Below are positions 1 to 7,790 of a stretch of DNA of 28,567 bases, one piece after another. The notes under the pieces were generated by a model. It saw only the letters and a list, made by a program, of their open reading frames with translations, made no database searches and had not been told where the DNA came from. Source of the stretch: Ovoidimarina sp050299695 (GTDB lineage: Bacteria > Pseudomonadota > Alphaproteobacteria > Rhodobacterales > Rhodobacteraceae); contig JBNKWI010000040.1 of the NCBI GenBank assembly GCA_050299695.1, forward strand, positions 1-28,567, read 5' to 3'. The translations under genes and the position numbers were made by a program. Numbering within the stretch: the first letter of the stretch is position 1; each line of letters begins with the position of its first letter.

Positions 1-402
1 GGAACTGTCGCCGAGCGCGGTCCAGATCGCATCGGCGGTTTCCCACAGGAGCGTCGCGCCGAGGGCGGCGTGCTGGGGCAGCGCGAAGAGCGTGGTGCCG
101 CGGCGGACCACCTCGCGGTCGCCGGCGAGTTCGAGCCGGAGCTTCACGGCCTCGGCCACACGCTGGCGGAACTTCAGCGCCGAGAGATCGCGGGCGGCGA
201 GGGCCTCGGCCATGCGCCGGTCGCCGCGCCGATGCATGGCCACGGCGAGATCGACCGCGCCTTTCGGCGCCAGGGTCGCCGCGAGCGCCGGATCGACCCC
301 GCTTTCGGCGAGCGCCGCCCGCCAGGTCGTGTCGGACCAGCCGTCGAAGGCCACATGGGGCAGCGCGGCGTCGATCAGCCGGTCGAGTGCGTCGGTTTCC
401 AT
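1..402 (-). CDS. COQ9 family protein, ubiquinone biosynthesis (N-terminal part; runs off the window)
   Basis: The minus strand is open from an ATG at 402 to the window edge, giving 134 residues beginning METDALDRLIDAALPHV. The segment containing GAVDLAVAMHRRGDRRMAEAL, followed by LKFRQRVAEAVKLRLEL, matches the helical N-terminal half of COQ9 proteins. From family knowledge, COQ9 is a lipid-binding protein with a TetR-like fold that assists the COQ7-type hydroxylation step of ubiquinone synthesis. The start is supported by AGGAGG (minus strand, 415-410) seven bases before the ATG. The gene diverges from rpsU across about 107 bp. The usual C-terminal segment with the lipid-binding helix lies outside the window, so completeness cannot be judged. 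Confidence 0.88.
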   Translation of the reverse strand, partial: METDALDRLIDAALPHVAFDGWSDTTWRAALAESGVDPALAATLAPKGAVDLAVAMHRRGDRRMAEALAARDLSALKFRQRVAEAVKLRLELAGDREVVRRGTTLFALPQHAALGATLLWETADAIWTALGDSS

Positions 403-427
403 CCTCGGGCCTCCTGTCGTTCAACGG

Positions 428-456
428 TGGACAAGCCGGGGCGCCCTTGCTATAGG
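428..456 (+). promoter_or_regulatory. Probable sigma-70-type promoter of rpsU
   Basis: TGGACA (428-433) and TATAGG (451-456) are separated by exactly 17 bases in the COQ9-rpsU intergenic region. This predicts a leader of roughly 45-50 bases before rpsU. It is a sequence match only, with no transcript data. Confidence 0.55.
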
Positions 457-509
457 GCCACCTCCTGCACCGACTTAAACCTCTAACCTAGAAAGGTGGT
501 GACAACCAC

Positions 510-716
510 ATGCAGGTCAGTGTTCGCGACAACAACGTCGATCAGGCGCTTCGTGCCCTGAAGAAGAAGCTGCAGCGTGAGGGCGTCTTCCGTGAAATGA
601 AGCTTCGGCAACATTTCGAGAAGCCCAGCGAAAAGCGCGCACGCGAGAAGGCCGAGGCCATCCGCCGCGCCCGCAAGCTCGCGCGCAAGAAGGCCCAGCG
701 AGAGGGTCTCCTCTAA
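510..716 (+). CDS. rpsU: 30S ribosomal protein S21
   Basis: This is a 68-residue, very basic protein beginning MQVSVRDNNVDQALRALKKKL, with the S21 signature FREMKLRQHFEKPSEKRAREKAEA and a lysine/arginine-rich tail. S21 binds the 30S platform near the anti-Shine-Dalgarno region and helps initiation. A purine-rich site AAAGGTGG lies about ten bases before the ATG, the length is normal, and its own promoter (428-456) and terminator (765-794) suggest a single-gene transcript. Confidence 0.97.
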   Translation: MQVSVRDNNVDQALRALKKKLQREGVFREMKLRQHFEKPSEKRAREKAEAIRRARKLARKKAQREGLL

Positions 717-764
717 GGCGACTTCCACACTGGCGGGGGCGACCCCGCGAGCGCGACCCCCGTG

Positions 765-794
765 GCCAAAAGCCCGGGGGTTTGGCGTTTCTTT
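765..794 (+). terminator. Probable intrinsic terminator of rpsU
   Basis: GCCAAA (765-770) pairs with TTTGGC (781-786), with a CCC/GGG-rich interior that can extend the stem. The T-rich stretch GTTTCTTT follows at 787-794. It lies 48 bases past the rpsU stop. Confidence 0.6.
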
Positions 795-916
795 GGGCAG
801 TCGGACGGGCGCCGGAGACCATCTGCGCGGCGCGGGCCGGAATCCGGGTCTGGGCAGAGACTTTCTTAGGAAATCGCTGCTAGCGGGGCCGCGTGGCAAC
901 GAGAGCGGTCCCTGTC

Positions 917-3400
917 ATGCGGTATATCAAGACCCTGTCGGTTTCCTGGGCGATGGTGCTTCTCACGCTCCTGGGTTTCGTGGGCGTGCTCGCCTATGCG
1001 GGCGTCCAGCTGGTGGACGATCTCGCCGCGCGGCGGGCCCTGGCGAACGACGCGCGGCACGCGACGCTTGCCGCCAGCGTCGGCGCGCTGACCCATGAAT
1101 TGCAGAAGGAGCGGGGAGCGAGCGCGGGGTTCCTGGCGAGCGGGGGCGTGAGTTTCGTCGACGCGCTGCCGGAGCAGCGCCGCGCCAGCGACGCGCAGAT
1201 CACGGCGATGCTCCGGGCGATGGTGGAGGTCGAGGCGCATAGCCGGGTCGAGGCCGATCTCGCGGCGATGTTCGACGACACCCGCGCCCGGCTCGACGGG
1301 CTGGCCGGGCTGCGCCGGAAGATCGACGCGCAGGAGGTCGACCTCGCCAGCGCCGTGGGGACGATCACCGGGATCAACAGGACGGCGATCGCGCTCCTGC
1401 CCGAGATGGGCAAGCACGTGGCGCAGCCCGATGCCGCGCGCGCGATCCAGCGACATGCCATCCTGATGACCGCGAAGGACGTGGCGGGGCTCGAACGCGC
1501 GACCGGCGCCGCCGGTTTCGCCGGGGCGGCGCAGGCGGACGGTGTGTTCCCGCCGATGGTGCTCGCGCGGTTCCGCGACCTCGCGAACGAGGAGCAGACG
1601 CTCCTGTCGATCTATCGCAGCATGGCGTCGGAGGCGCAGGCGGCGCGGCTGAAGGCGCTCGCCTCCGCGCCCGCGACCGTCGCGGTGCAGGCGATGCGCG
1701 ACTTGGCCGGCTCGGGCGATGCGGCGAAGATCGCCGCTGTCGCGCCCGAGGCTTGGTTCAAGACGATCACCGGCATGATCGACCAGATCAAGGCGGTCGA
1801 GGATGCCGGCGCCGGGGAGATCCTCGGCCTGATGGACGAGGAACTGGCGGCCGCCCGCGCGGGGATCATCGGCACAGTGGTCGAGGTGCTGGCGATCGTC
1901 TCGGTCATGGCGCTCTTTGCGGGGTATCTCGTCACGGTCACCACCCGGTCGCTCCGGGCCACGGCGCAGCGCGTCGAGGCACTGGCCGGCGGCGATATAG
2001 ATGCCGAGGTGGTCCAGGCGCCGCAATCGGATCTCGGCAAGGTCACCCGCGCGCTCGAGGCGTTCCGCCTCGCGCAGGTCGAGGCGCGGGAGGAGCGCGC
2101 CGCGCTGGCCGAGGTCGAGGAGGCCGCGGCGGGCGGCATCCGCCGGATCTCGGCGGCGGTCGCGGGCGGCGATTTCGCGGCCCGGATGCGCCTGCGCGGG
2201 CTGCGCGGCCCGTCCATCGTCCTCGCCAACGGGATCAACGAGATCCTCGACGTGGCCGACAAGGCGGTGACCGAGCAGAAGGCGCGCGACCGGAAGCTGC
2301 TCGAGGAGCAGGCCCGCGAGGCCGAGGCGCGCGAGCGCGCGGTGGCGGCGCTGAAGGACGTGGTCACCGCCTGTTCCGCCGGGGATTTCTCCAGGCAGAT
2401 CAGCGTGGCCGGGCTCACCGGCGTCTGGCTCGAGGTGGCCGAGGGGATCAACCGGATCTCGGAGATGACCGGCGCGGCGCTGTCGGATATCCGCCGCATC
2501 ATGCGGGCGCTTGCCGATGGCGACCTGGGCGAGCGGATGCGCAACGACTATCGCGGCACCTTCGCCGAAATCAGTGCGGCAACCAACGCCAGTTTCGACC
2601 GGCTGAGCGAGGTCTTCGCCGAGATCGACGGCGGCGTGCGGTCCATCGGCACCGCGTCGAAGGAGCTGAGCGCAGGCACCGCCGATCTGGCCAAGCGGTC
2701 CGACGGGCAGGCGCGGACGGTGGCCGATTCGGTCGCCGCGACCGAGGAGATGTCGGCCACCGTGACAACCAACACAAAAAACCTGGAGAAATGCCGGGAG
2801 CTGATGCTGTCGCTGTCGAAGAAGACGGTCGAGGGCCAGGAGGTCGCCCGCCACGCGGTGAGTTCGATGGGCTCGATCGAGGCGGCCTCGGCCGAGATGG
2901 GCAAGATCGTCGCGACGATCGACGAGATCGCGTTCCAGACCAATCTCCTCGCGCTCAACGCTTCGGTCGAGGCGGCGCGGGCCGGCAATGCCGGCAAGGG
3001 CTTCGCGGTGGTCGCGCAGGAGGTCCGGGCGCTCGCCGGGCGCTGCGCCGACGCGTCGAAGCAGATCGGCACGCTGATCGGCGAGAGCGTCGAGGGCGTG
3101 AAGACCGGCGCCGAGAATGTCCGCCAGACCGGCGATGCGATCCATGTGATGGAGGAGACGGTCGAGGCGGTGTGCCGGGTGATCGAGGATGTGACAGCGG
3201 CGGGCCTCGAGCAGAGCAAGGGGATCGGCGTCCTGAACGACGCTATGGTCCAGCTCGACCGGATGGCACAGTCGAACGTGACGCTCGCCCGCGAAAACAG
3301 CGGGCACATGGAGGGGCTGGCGGCGCTCGAGACGCGGCTTTCGACGGCGGTTTCCGCCTTTCTCCAGGGCGGCGCCGGTTCGGCGCGGGCGGCCGCCTGA
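917..3400 (+). CDS. Methyl-accepting chemotaxis protein with NIT-type sensor domain and several HAMP-like modules
   Basis: 827 residues from the ATG at 917; a GTG at 893 is also in frame. TM1 lies at about 8-27. The periplasmic region (about 30-310) carries HELQKERGASAGFLAS and later MTAKDVAGLERATGAAGF, both hallmarks of NIT (nitrate/nitrite-sensing-like) domains. TM2 is at about 315-337 and is followed by a HAMP domain and further HAMP-like repeats (AGGDIDAEV, AGGDFAARM, SAGDFSRQI, ADGDLGERM). The signalling hairpin tip EIAFQTNLLALNASVEAARAG begins near residue 669. The C-terminus has no CheR-docking pentapeptide. No che gene lies nearby, so it is an orphan receptor that probably joins remote CheA/CheW arrays. 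The actual ligand is unknown: many NIT receptors are annotated only by domain. The 261 bp after it (3401-3661) hold nothing I recognise. Confidence 0.93.
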   Translation: MRYIKTLSVSWAMVLLTLLGFVGVLAYAGVQLVDDLAARRALANDARHATLAASVGALTHELQKERGASAGFLASGGVSFVDALPEQRRASDAQITAMLRAMVEVEAHSRVEADLAAMFDDTRARLDGLAGLRRKIDAQEVDLASAVGTITGINRTAIALLPEMGKHVAQPDAARAIQRHAILMTAKDVAGLERATGAAGFAGAAQADGVFPPMVLARFRDLANEEQTLLSIYRSMASEAQAARLKALASAPATVAVQAMRDLAGSGDAAKIAAVAPEAWFKTITGMIDQIKAVEDAGAGEILGLMDEELAAARAGIIGTVVEVLAIVSVMALFAGYLVTVTTRSLRATAQRVEALAGGDIDAEVVQAPQSDLGKVTRALEAFRLAQVEAREERAALAEVEEAAAGGIRRISAAVAGGDFAARMRLRGLRGPSIVLANGINEILDVADKAVTEQKARDRKLLEEQAREAEARERAVAALKDVVTACSAGDFSRQISVAGLTGVWLEVAEGINRISEMTGAALSDIRRIMRALADGDLGERMRNDYRGTFAEISAATNASFDRLSEVFAEIDGGVRSIGTASKELSAGTADLAKRSDGQARTVADSVAATEEMSATVTTNTKNLEKCRELMLSLSKKTVEGQEVARHAVSSMGSIEAASAEMGKIVATIDEIAFQTNLLALNASVEAARAGNAGKGFAVVAQEVRALAGRCADASKQIGTLIGESVEGVKTGAENVRQTGDAIHVMEETVEAVCRVIEDVTAAGLEQSKGIGVLNDAMVQLDRMAQSNVTLARENSGHMEGLAALETRLSTAVSAFLQGGAGSARAAA

Positions 3401-3661
3401 GGTCCGGCGCCGCCGCGATTTGACCCGGGCGGCCCGTTCGGCGGCTCGCCGGATGGCGCGGAGCTTCCGGTCGCGATGGCGCGGGGTCGAGGCGTTCGGA
3501 GCATCGCGGACTCGGAAGCAGGACCGCGACAATTCCTGCTTCATCGCGCCAGATTGGAGGCGGGCGGCGGTCTGCAAGCCGGTCCCGGGTGGCGAGCCCG
3601 GATACAGGTGGGTGGCTGCGCTTGCGCCCGCTTCCGGCAATCCGCTGCCCTGGCGGTGGGG

Positions 3662-4258
3662 TCAGAAGGCCTTCCGGGCCCGCATCGCGGCGGTGATGGT
3701 GCCGTCGTCGAGATAGTCGAGCTCGCCGCCGATCGGGACGCCCTGGGCCAGCGAGGTGACGCGGACGCCGGCGCCGAGGCGGTCGGCGATGTAATGCGCG
3801 GTGGTCTGGCCGTCGATGGTGGCGTTGAGCGCGAGGATCACCTCGGTCACGCCTTCCGCGGCGACGCGATCGACGAGCTTGGGGATCCGGAGATCCTCGG
3901 GCCCCACCGCGTCGAGCGCCGAGAGCGTGCCGCCCAAGACGTGGTAGCGGCCCTTGAACACGCCGGCGCGTTCCATCGCCCAGAGATCGGCGACGTCCTC
4001 GACCACGCAGATCTCGCCGGTGGCGCGCTTTTCGGAGGCGCAGATCGCGCAGGTGTCGCCGGTGCCGATATTGCCGCAGGTCAGGCACTCGCGCGCGGTC
4101 TCGCCGACCTGGCGCAGCGCCTCGGCGAGCGGCATCAGGAGGAGGCCGCGCTTCTTGATGAGGTGCAGCACCGCGCGGCGCGCCGAGCGCGGCCCGAGCC
4201 CGGGCAGGCGCGCCATCATCTCGATCAGCGTTTCGATTTCCGAGGTGGGTCCGGTCAT
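3662..4258 (-). CDS. recR: Recombination mediator protein RecR
   Basis: 198 residues, the normal RecR length. An N-terminal helix-hairpin-helix region (LPGLGPRSARRAVLHLI, about 18-34) is followed by a Cys4 zinc finger (C58, C61, C70, C73) and a Toprim domain with GEICVVEDVADLWAMER and LALNATIDGQTTAHYI, ending in a Walker-B-like C-terminal region. RecR acts with RecO (and RecF) to load RecA on SSB-coated gaps. It is the last gene of the minus-strand dnaX-ybaB-membrane gene-recR series. A gap of about 123 bp before it and a possible promoter (4355-4385) suggest it can also be transcribed alone. It converges with the chemoreceptor gene. Confidence 0.97.
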   Translation of the reverse strand: MTGPTSEIETLIEMMARLPGLGPRSARRAVLHLIKKRGLLLMPLAEALRQVGETARECLTCGNIGTGDTCAICASEKRATGEICVVEDVADLWAMERAGVFKGRYHVLGGTLSALDAVGPEDLRIPKLVDRVAAEGVTEVILALNATIDGQTTAHYIADRLGAGVRVTSLAQGVPIGGELDYLDDGTITAAMRARKAF

Positions 4259-4354
4259 CCCTGGCTCCTGCGCGCGCGGCGTTCCGACCGGTCCCGAAGC
4301 CCTCCGGTCAACGGCGAAAGGCTTCCGCGACTTGAAGCATTTTCGGCCCGGAGG

Positions 4355-4385
4355 AGTATATCGACATTTCCCGCGGGGGCATCAA
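4355..4385 (-). promoter_or_regulatory. Possible promoter upstream of recR
   Basis: On the minus strand TTGATG (4385-4380) is followed after 19 bases by TATACT (4360-4355). The -10 box is good but the spacer is long, and the -35 box overlaps the stop end of the upstream membrane gene. Weak evidence only. Confidence 0.35.
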
Positions 4386-5362
4386 CCGGAGAAATAGTCG
4401 CGCGCGTAGTCCAGAATGGTCGGCAGGAACGACAGGAAGGTGACGAAGGCCGCCGCGGAGACCGAGATCTGGCCGCCGGGCGGCAGGGTGCGGACCGCGG
4501 CGACGAGGTCGCGCGCCTTCACCAGCTCGTCGAGCGGCGGGAGCGTTTCGTCGGCGCCGGGGCCGTCGGCGCGGGGCGGTTCGCCGGCAAGGCGGCGCAC
4601 ATGGGCCTCGATCAGCCGCTCGATGCGGTCGAGCTCGGCCGATTGGCAGGCGCGGAGCATGTTCGAGACGGGCACGATCGGCACCAGATAGGCCAGCGCC
4701 GCCATGGTGAGCGCGAAGATCGAGAACACCACGACGCTGAGATTCTCGGGCTCGAATTTCGAGAACAGGAGGCCGATCACGGCGCTGCAGGAGATCGTCG
4801 CGGTCACCATCACCACGCGGCTGTTGACGATCAGGAACGGCAGGAGCGGCGGGCGGTTGAGGTTGAGGACGCGGAAGTCGAGATTGGGGAGCGCCCGCAC
4901 CACCCGCCACCAGTAGAGCACGATCGCGGCGATCCCCATGCCGGGCAGGAGATTGCCCGCGAAGAGGAAGGTGCTGAGTGCGGTGCGGAACGGCGCCTGC
5001 CCGGCCCAGGGGTCGATCAGCCAGGCGGCGCGCGAGATCACCACGGCGAGGAGGAGGCCGGTGGCGGGCACGAAGGGGTGCCGGAAGATCCGTGCGGTGG
5101 CCTCCTCGGCGGTTTCCGCGGCGAAGCCGAAGGCGAGGAACATGTCGCGGAGCGCGGGCGCGATGCGCCGGGCGAAGACCAGGATCAGGCCGGCGTTGAA
5201 CGCCACTAGCACGATCAGCGCGAGATCGGCGACGGTGCCGGTGAGGGCGAACTGCTTCCAGCCGTAAAGGAGGCCGGTGACGGCGGTGGCGGCGAGCGCG
5301 GCGCTTCCCAGGCCGGTCCAGTGGCCCGGCAGACGGAAGCCTGGCTGCCCCGCCCGCGCCAT
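4382..5362 (-). CDS. Multi-pass inner-membrane protein of unknown function
   Basis: 326 residues that I do not recognise. Hydrophobic segments near residues 18-36, 43-64, 98-115, 127-151, 175-199, 206-229 and 300-322 suggest about seven membrane spans. A soluble loop of about 65 residues before the last span is rich in charged residues and proline (EAHVRRLAGEPPRADGPGADET). The ATG sits only four bases after the ybaB stop, which points to translational coupling with ybaB. No good separate ribosome-binding site is visible, so a downstream start is possible. It is inserted into the otherwise standard dnaX-ybaB-recR order. No catalytic motif or transporter signature is apparent; a role in DNA repair cannot be inferred from position alone. 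Confidence 0.85.
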   Translation of the reverse strand: MARAGQPGFRLPGHWTGLGSAALAATAVTGLLYGWKQFALTGTVADLALIVLVAFNAGLILVFARRIAPALRDMFLAFGFAAETAEEATARIFRHPFVPATGLLLAVVISRAAWLIDPWAGQAPFRTALSTFLFAGNLLPGMGIAAIVLYWWRVVRALPNLDFRVLNLNRPPLLPFLIVNSRVVMVTATISCSAVIGLLFSKFEPENLSVVVFSIFALTMAALAYLVPIVPVSNMLRACQSAELDRIERLIEAHVRRLAGEPPRADGPGADETLPPLDELVKARDLVAAVRTLPPGGQISVSAAAFVTFLSFLPTILDYARDYFSG

Positions 5363-5366
5363 GGTC

Positions 5367-5711
5367 CTAGAAGGGCAGCTTGAAATCGGCGGGGAGTCCG
5401 AGATCGGCGGTGATCCGGCGCATCTCGTCCTGCGCCCGTTCGGCGGCCTTCGTCTGCGCCTCCTTGATCGCGGCGAGGATCAGGTCCTCGACCACTTCCT
5501 TCTCGTCGGGGTTGAAGATCGTCGGGTCGATCTCGAGCCCGGTGAGTTCGCCCTTGGCGGTGGCGGTGGCGCGGACGAGGCCGGCGCCGGATTCGCCCGT
5601 CACGGTGATGCGGTTCAGGTCGTCCTGCAGGGCCGCCATACGGTCCTTCATCTCGCTGGCGGCCTTCATCATCTTGCCCATGTCGCCGAGGCCGCCCAAT
5701 CCCTTGAACAT
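5367..5711 (-). CDS. YbaB/EbfC family nucleoid-associated protein
   Basis: 114 residues starting MFKGLGGLGDMGKMMKAASEM, typical of YbaB/EbfC proteins. The central VTGESGAGLVRATATAKGELTGLEIDP and the helix EVVEDLILAAIKEAQTKAAERAQDEM are the conserved core. Family members form dimers with a tweezer-like shape and bind DNA as nucleoid-associated proteins. The start is supported by AGGAGAG just upstream. It follows dnaX with a 153-bp gap and precedes the membrane gene by four bases, in keeping with the common dnaX-ybaB-recR cluster. Confidence 0.95.
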   Translation of the reverse strand: MFKGLGGLGDMGKMMKAASEMKDRMAALQDDLNRITVTGESGAGLVRATATAKGELTGLEIDPTIFNPDEKEVVEDLILAAIKEAQTKAAERAQDEMRRITADLGLPADFKLPF

Positions 5712-5864
5712 CGCTCTCTCCTGTTTCGGGTTGCCGACAAGTTAGGGCCTCGGGCGGGGGGTCACAAGCGACGCCGGGGTCCGGGACGGGCAAAATTCTC
5801 CGGGCGGAATTCGCGGCGCTCGGCCCTGCCGGATGGCGCGTGTTTTTGGCAGGAGCATGTCTCG

Positions 5865-7634
5865 CTAGGACTCGAACGGGTCCCATTCCTCGTCCACCTC
5901 GGGGAGCGCCTCGGCGGCGGCGGCCTCCTCCAGCGTGGCGAGCGAAGTGATCCTGCCGATCTTCGCGCCGGGGAAGGCGTCGATCACCGCGCGGACCATC
6001 GGGTGCGCCGCAGCTTCGGCCTTCAGCGCGTCTTCCTTGGCCTGGCGTGTCTCGGCGATGGTGGGCGCCTCGGCGCCGTTCACAACGGTCACCGCCCAGC
6101 GGGCACCGGTCCAGGCCTGGAGCTTGCGGCCGAGGTTCTGCGCCAGGTCGGCGGGCGCGTCATGGGCGGGGGTGAACTCGATCCGGCCGGGCGCGTAACG
6201 GGCGAGGCGGAGATGGGTCTCGACCAGGATCACCAGATGCGCGTCGCGATTGGCGCGGATCAGGTCGAGCACGGTGGCGAAGGTCGGGTAGCGGGCGAGC
6301 GCCGAGGCCTGGTCCGTGGCGATCGCGGTGGCCGCGCCGCCATTGGTGCCGCCGGTCACGGGGGCGGAGTGCCGGGCGATGGGGGCGCCGCGGGCCTCGG
6401 GCGCCGTGGCGCGGGGGCCGCCGCCGCCCGGGCCGCCGGGGCTGCCGCCCGTGGGGCCCGAAGGCGGCGGGGCGTCCTTCAACCGGCGGACCAGGTCTTC
6501 GGGCGCCGGCAGTTCGGCCACATGGGTCAGGCGGATCACCGCCATCTCGGCGGCCATCATCGCGTTCGGCGCCTGGGCCACCTCTTCGAGTGCCTTCAGG
6601 AGCATCTGCCACATCCGGGTCAGCGCCCGCATCGGCAGCGCCTCGGCCATGGTGCGGCCGCGGCTGCGTTCGTCGGGGGCGACGGTGGGATCGTCGGCGG
6701 CCTCGGGGGTGATCTTGATGACCGAGATCCAGTGCGTCACCTCGGCGAGGTCGCGCAGGATGCCCATCGGGTCGGCGCCGGCGGCATATTGCGCCGAAAG
6801 CTCGGTGAGCGCGCCCGCCGCGTCGCCCTTCATGATCAGATCGAAAAGGTCCATCACCCGGCCGCGGTCGGCGAGGCCGAGCATGGCGCGGACGGCCTCC
6901 GCCGTGGTGCGTCCGGCGCCATGGCTGATCGCCTGGTCGAGGAGCGAGGTGGCGTCGCGGGCCGAGCCCTCGGCGGCGCGGGTGATCAGCGCGAGCGCTT
7001 CGTCGTCGATCTCGGCGCCCTCGCCGGTGGCGATCTTGCGCAGGAGCGCGAGCATGACCTCGGGCTCGATCCGACGCAGGTCGAAGCGCTGGCAGCGCGA
7101 CAGCACGGTGACGGGGACCTTGCGGATCTCGGTCGTCGCCAGGATGAACTTGCTGTGCGGGCGCGGCTCCTCCAGCGTCTTCAGCATCGCGTTGAAGGCC
7201 GAGGTCGAGAGCATGTGGACTTCGTCGATGATGAAGATCTTGAACCGCCCCTCCGACGGCCGCGTTTCGGCCATGCGGTTGATCTCGCGCATCGAATCGA
7301 CGCCGGTCGAGGAGGCCGCGTCGATCTCGAGCACGTCGATGAAGCGGCCCTCGGCGATCTTCCGGCAGGGGTCGCACTGTCCGCAGGGGTCGGTGGTGGG
7401 GCCGCCGGTGCCGTCGGGGCCGATGCAGTTCATCCCCTTGGCGATGATCCGCGCGGTGGTAGTCTTTCCGGTGCCGCGGATGCCGGTCATGATGAAGGCA
7501 TGGGCGATGCGGTCGGCTGCGAAGGCGTTCTTGAGGGTCCGGACCATGTCGTCCTGACCGACGAGATCGGCGAAGGTCTCGGGCCGGTATTTCCGGGCGA
7601 GAACCTGGTAGCCGGTGTCGTTCGTCGCGCTCAT
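5865..7634 (-). CDS. dnaX: DNA polymerase III subunit gamma/tau
   Basis: 589 residues from the ATG at 7634, which is preceded by GGGAGAG. The N-terminal clamp-loader ATPase has Walker A GIRGTGKT (51-58), zinc-module cysteines C70, C84, C87 and C90, Walker B FIIDEVHML, the LATTEIRKVPVTVLSRCQRF region and the arginine-finger context. A Gly/Pro-rich linker (about residues 390-420) leads to the tau-specific C-terminal region, ending EVDEEWDPFES. The protein is the clamp-loader motor and, as tau, links polymerase to helicase. I see no A-rich slippery stretch for the E. coli-style frameshift; the linker coding is G/C only, so a short gamma form by that route looks unlikely. It heads the ybaB-recR cluster. 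Confidence 0.97.
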   Translation of the reverse strand: MSATNDTGYQVLARKYRPETFADLVGQDDMVRTLKNAFAADRIAHAFIMTGIRGTGKTTTARIIAKGMNCIGPDGTGGPTTDPCGQCDPCRKIAEGRFIDVLEIDAASSTGVDSMREINRMAETRPSEGRFKIFIIDEVHMLSTSAFNAMLKTLEEPRPHSKFILATTEIRKVPVTVLSRCQRFDLRRIEPEVMLALLRKIATGEGAEIDDEALALITRAAEGSARDATSLLDQAISHGAGRTTAEAVRAMLGLADRGRVMDLFDLIMKGDAAGALTELSAQYAAGADPMGILRDLAEVTHWISVIKITPEAADDPTVAPDERSRGRTMAEALPMRALTRMWQMLLKALEEVAQAPNAMMAAEMAVIRLTHVAELPAPEDLVRRLKDAPPPSGPTGGSPGGPGGGGPRATAPEARGAPIARHSAPVTGGTNGGAATAIATDQASALARYPTFATVLDLIRANRDAHLVILVETHLRLARYAPGRIEFTPAHDAPADLAQNLGRKLQAWTGARWAVTVVNGAEAPTIAETRQAKEDALKAEAAAHPMVRAVIDAFPGAKIGRITSLATLEEAAAAEALPEVDEEWDPFES

Positions 7635-7719
7635 GATCTCTCCCGGGGGCGGCCGCGGCCCGACTGTAAGCGGGGGCGCGCGCGGGGTAAACCGCCTCGA
7701 CGGGCTGCCGGTCTTTGGG

Positions 7720-7790
7720 TCGGGAAATCCCGGGGGGGCGGAGCCCCCCGCCTGCAAATGGAATGCGCCGCAGGCGCTCCGCGGGATCAG
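7720..7790. repeat. Intergenic repeat element, copy A
   Basis: This region contains a C/G hairpin (CGGGGGGGC around 7731-7739 against GCCCCCCG at 7743-7750) and then GGAATGCGCCGCAGGCGC at 7760-7777. The latter contains the palindrome GCGCC-GCA-GGCGC. Six bases later comes GGATCAG (7784-7790), which overlaps the peroxiredoxin stop codon. The 18-base core, the 6-base spacer and GGATCAG recur in the same order at 22995-23025. Confidence 0.6.
7731..7750 (-). terminator. Possible terminator after the peroxiredoxin gene
   Basis: Read on the minus strand this is a perfect-looking G/C stem (CGGGGGGC, TCC, GCCCCCCCG) about 37 bases downstream of the peroxiredoxin stop. No run of T follows, so it may act as a hairpin or be part of the repeat element rather than a classic intrinsic terminator. 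Confidence 0.4.

Noticed and set aside
866..3640. A 924-codon open frame on the minus strand across the chemoreceptor gene
   Set aside because: It is antisense to a clearly conserved gene and its product is a His/Arg/Asp/Gly-rich low-complexity string, typical of the shadow frame in very GC-rich DNA.
3401..3661. Possible RNA gene between the chemoreceptor gene and recR
   Set aside because: I looked for tRNA-like arms, a terminator or a small ORF and found only isolated short G/C stems, with no consistent structure.
5790..5815. AATTC...GAATT hairpin between dnaX and ybaB as a terminator
   Set aside because: The stem is only five A/T-rich pairs with no G/C clamp and no T tract, and dnaX-ybaB is usually co-transcribed.
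6400..6480. Programmed frameshift site in dnaX
   Set aside because: The linker-coding region is almost pure G/C with no A-AAA-AAG-like slippery run, so no frameshift can be supported.
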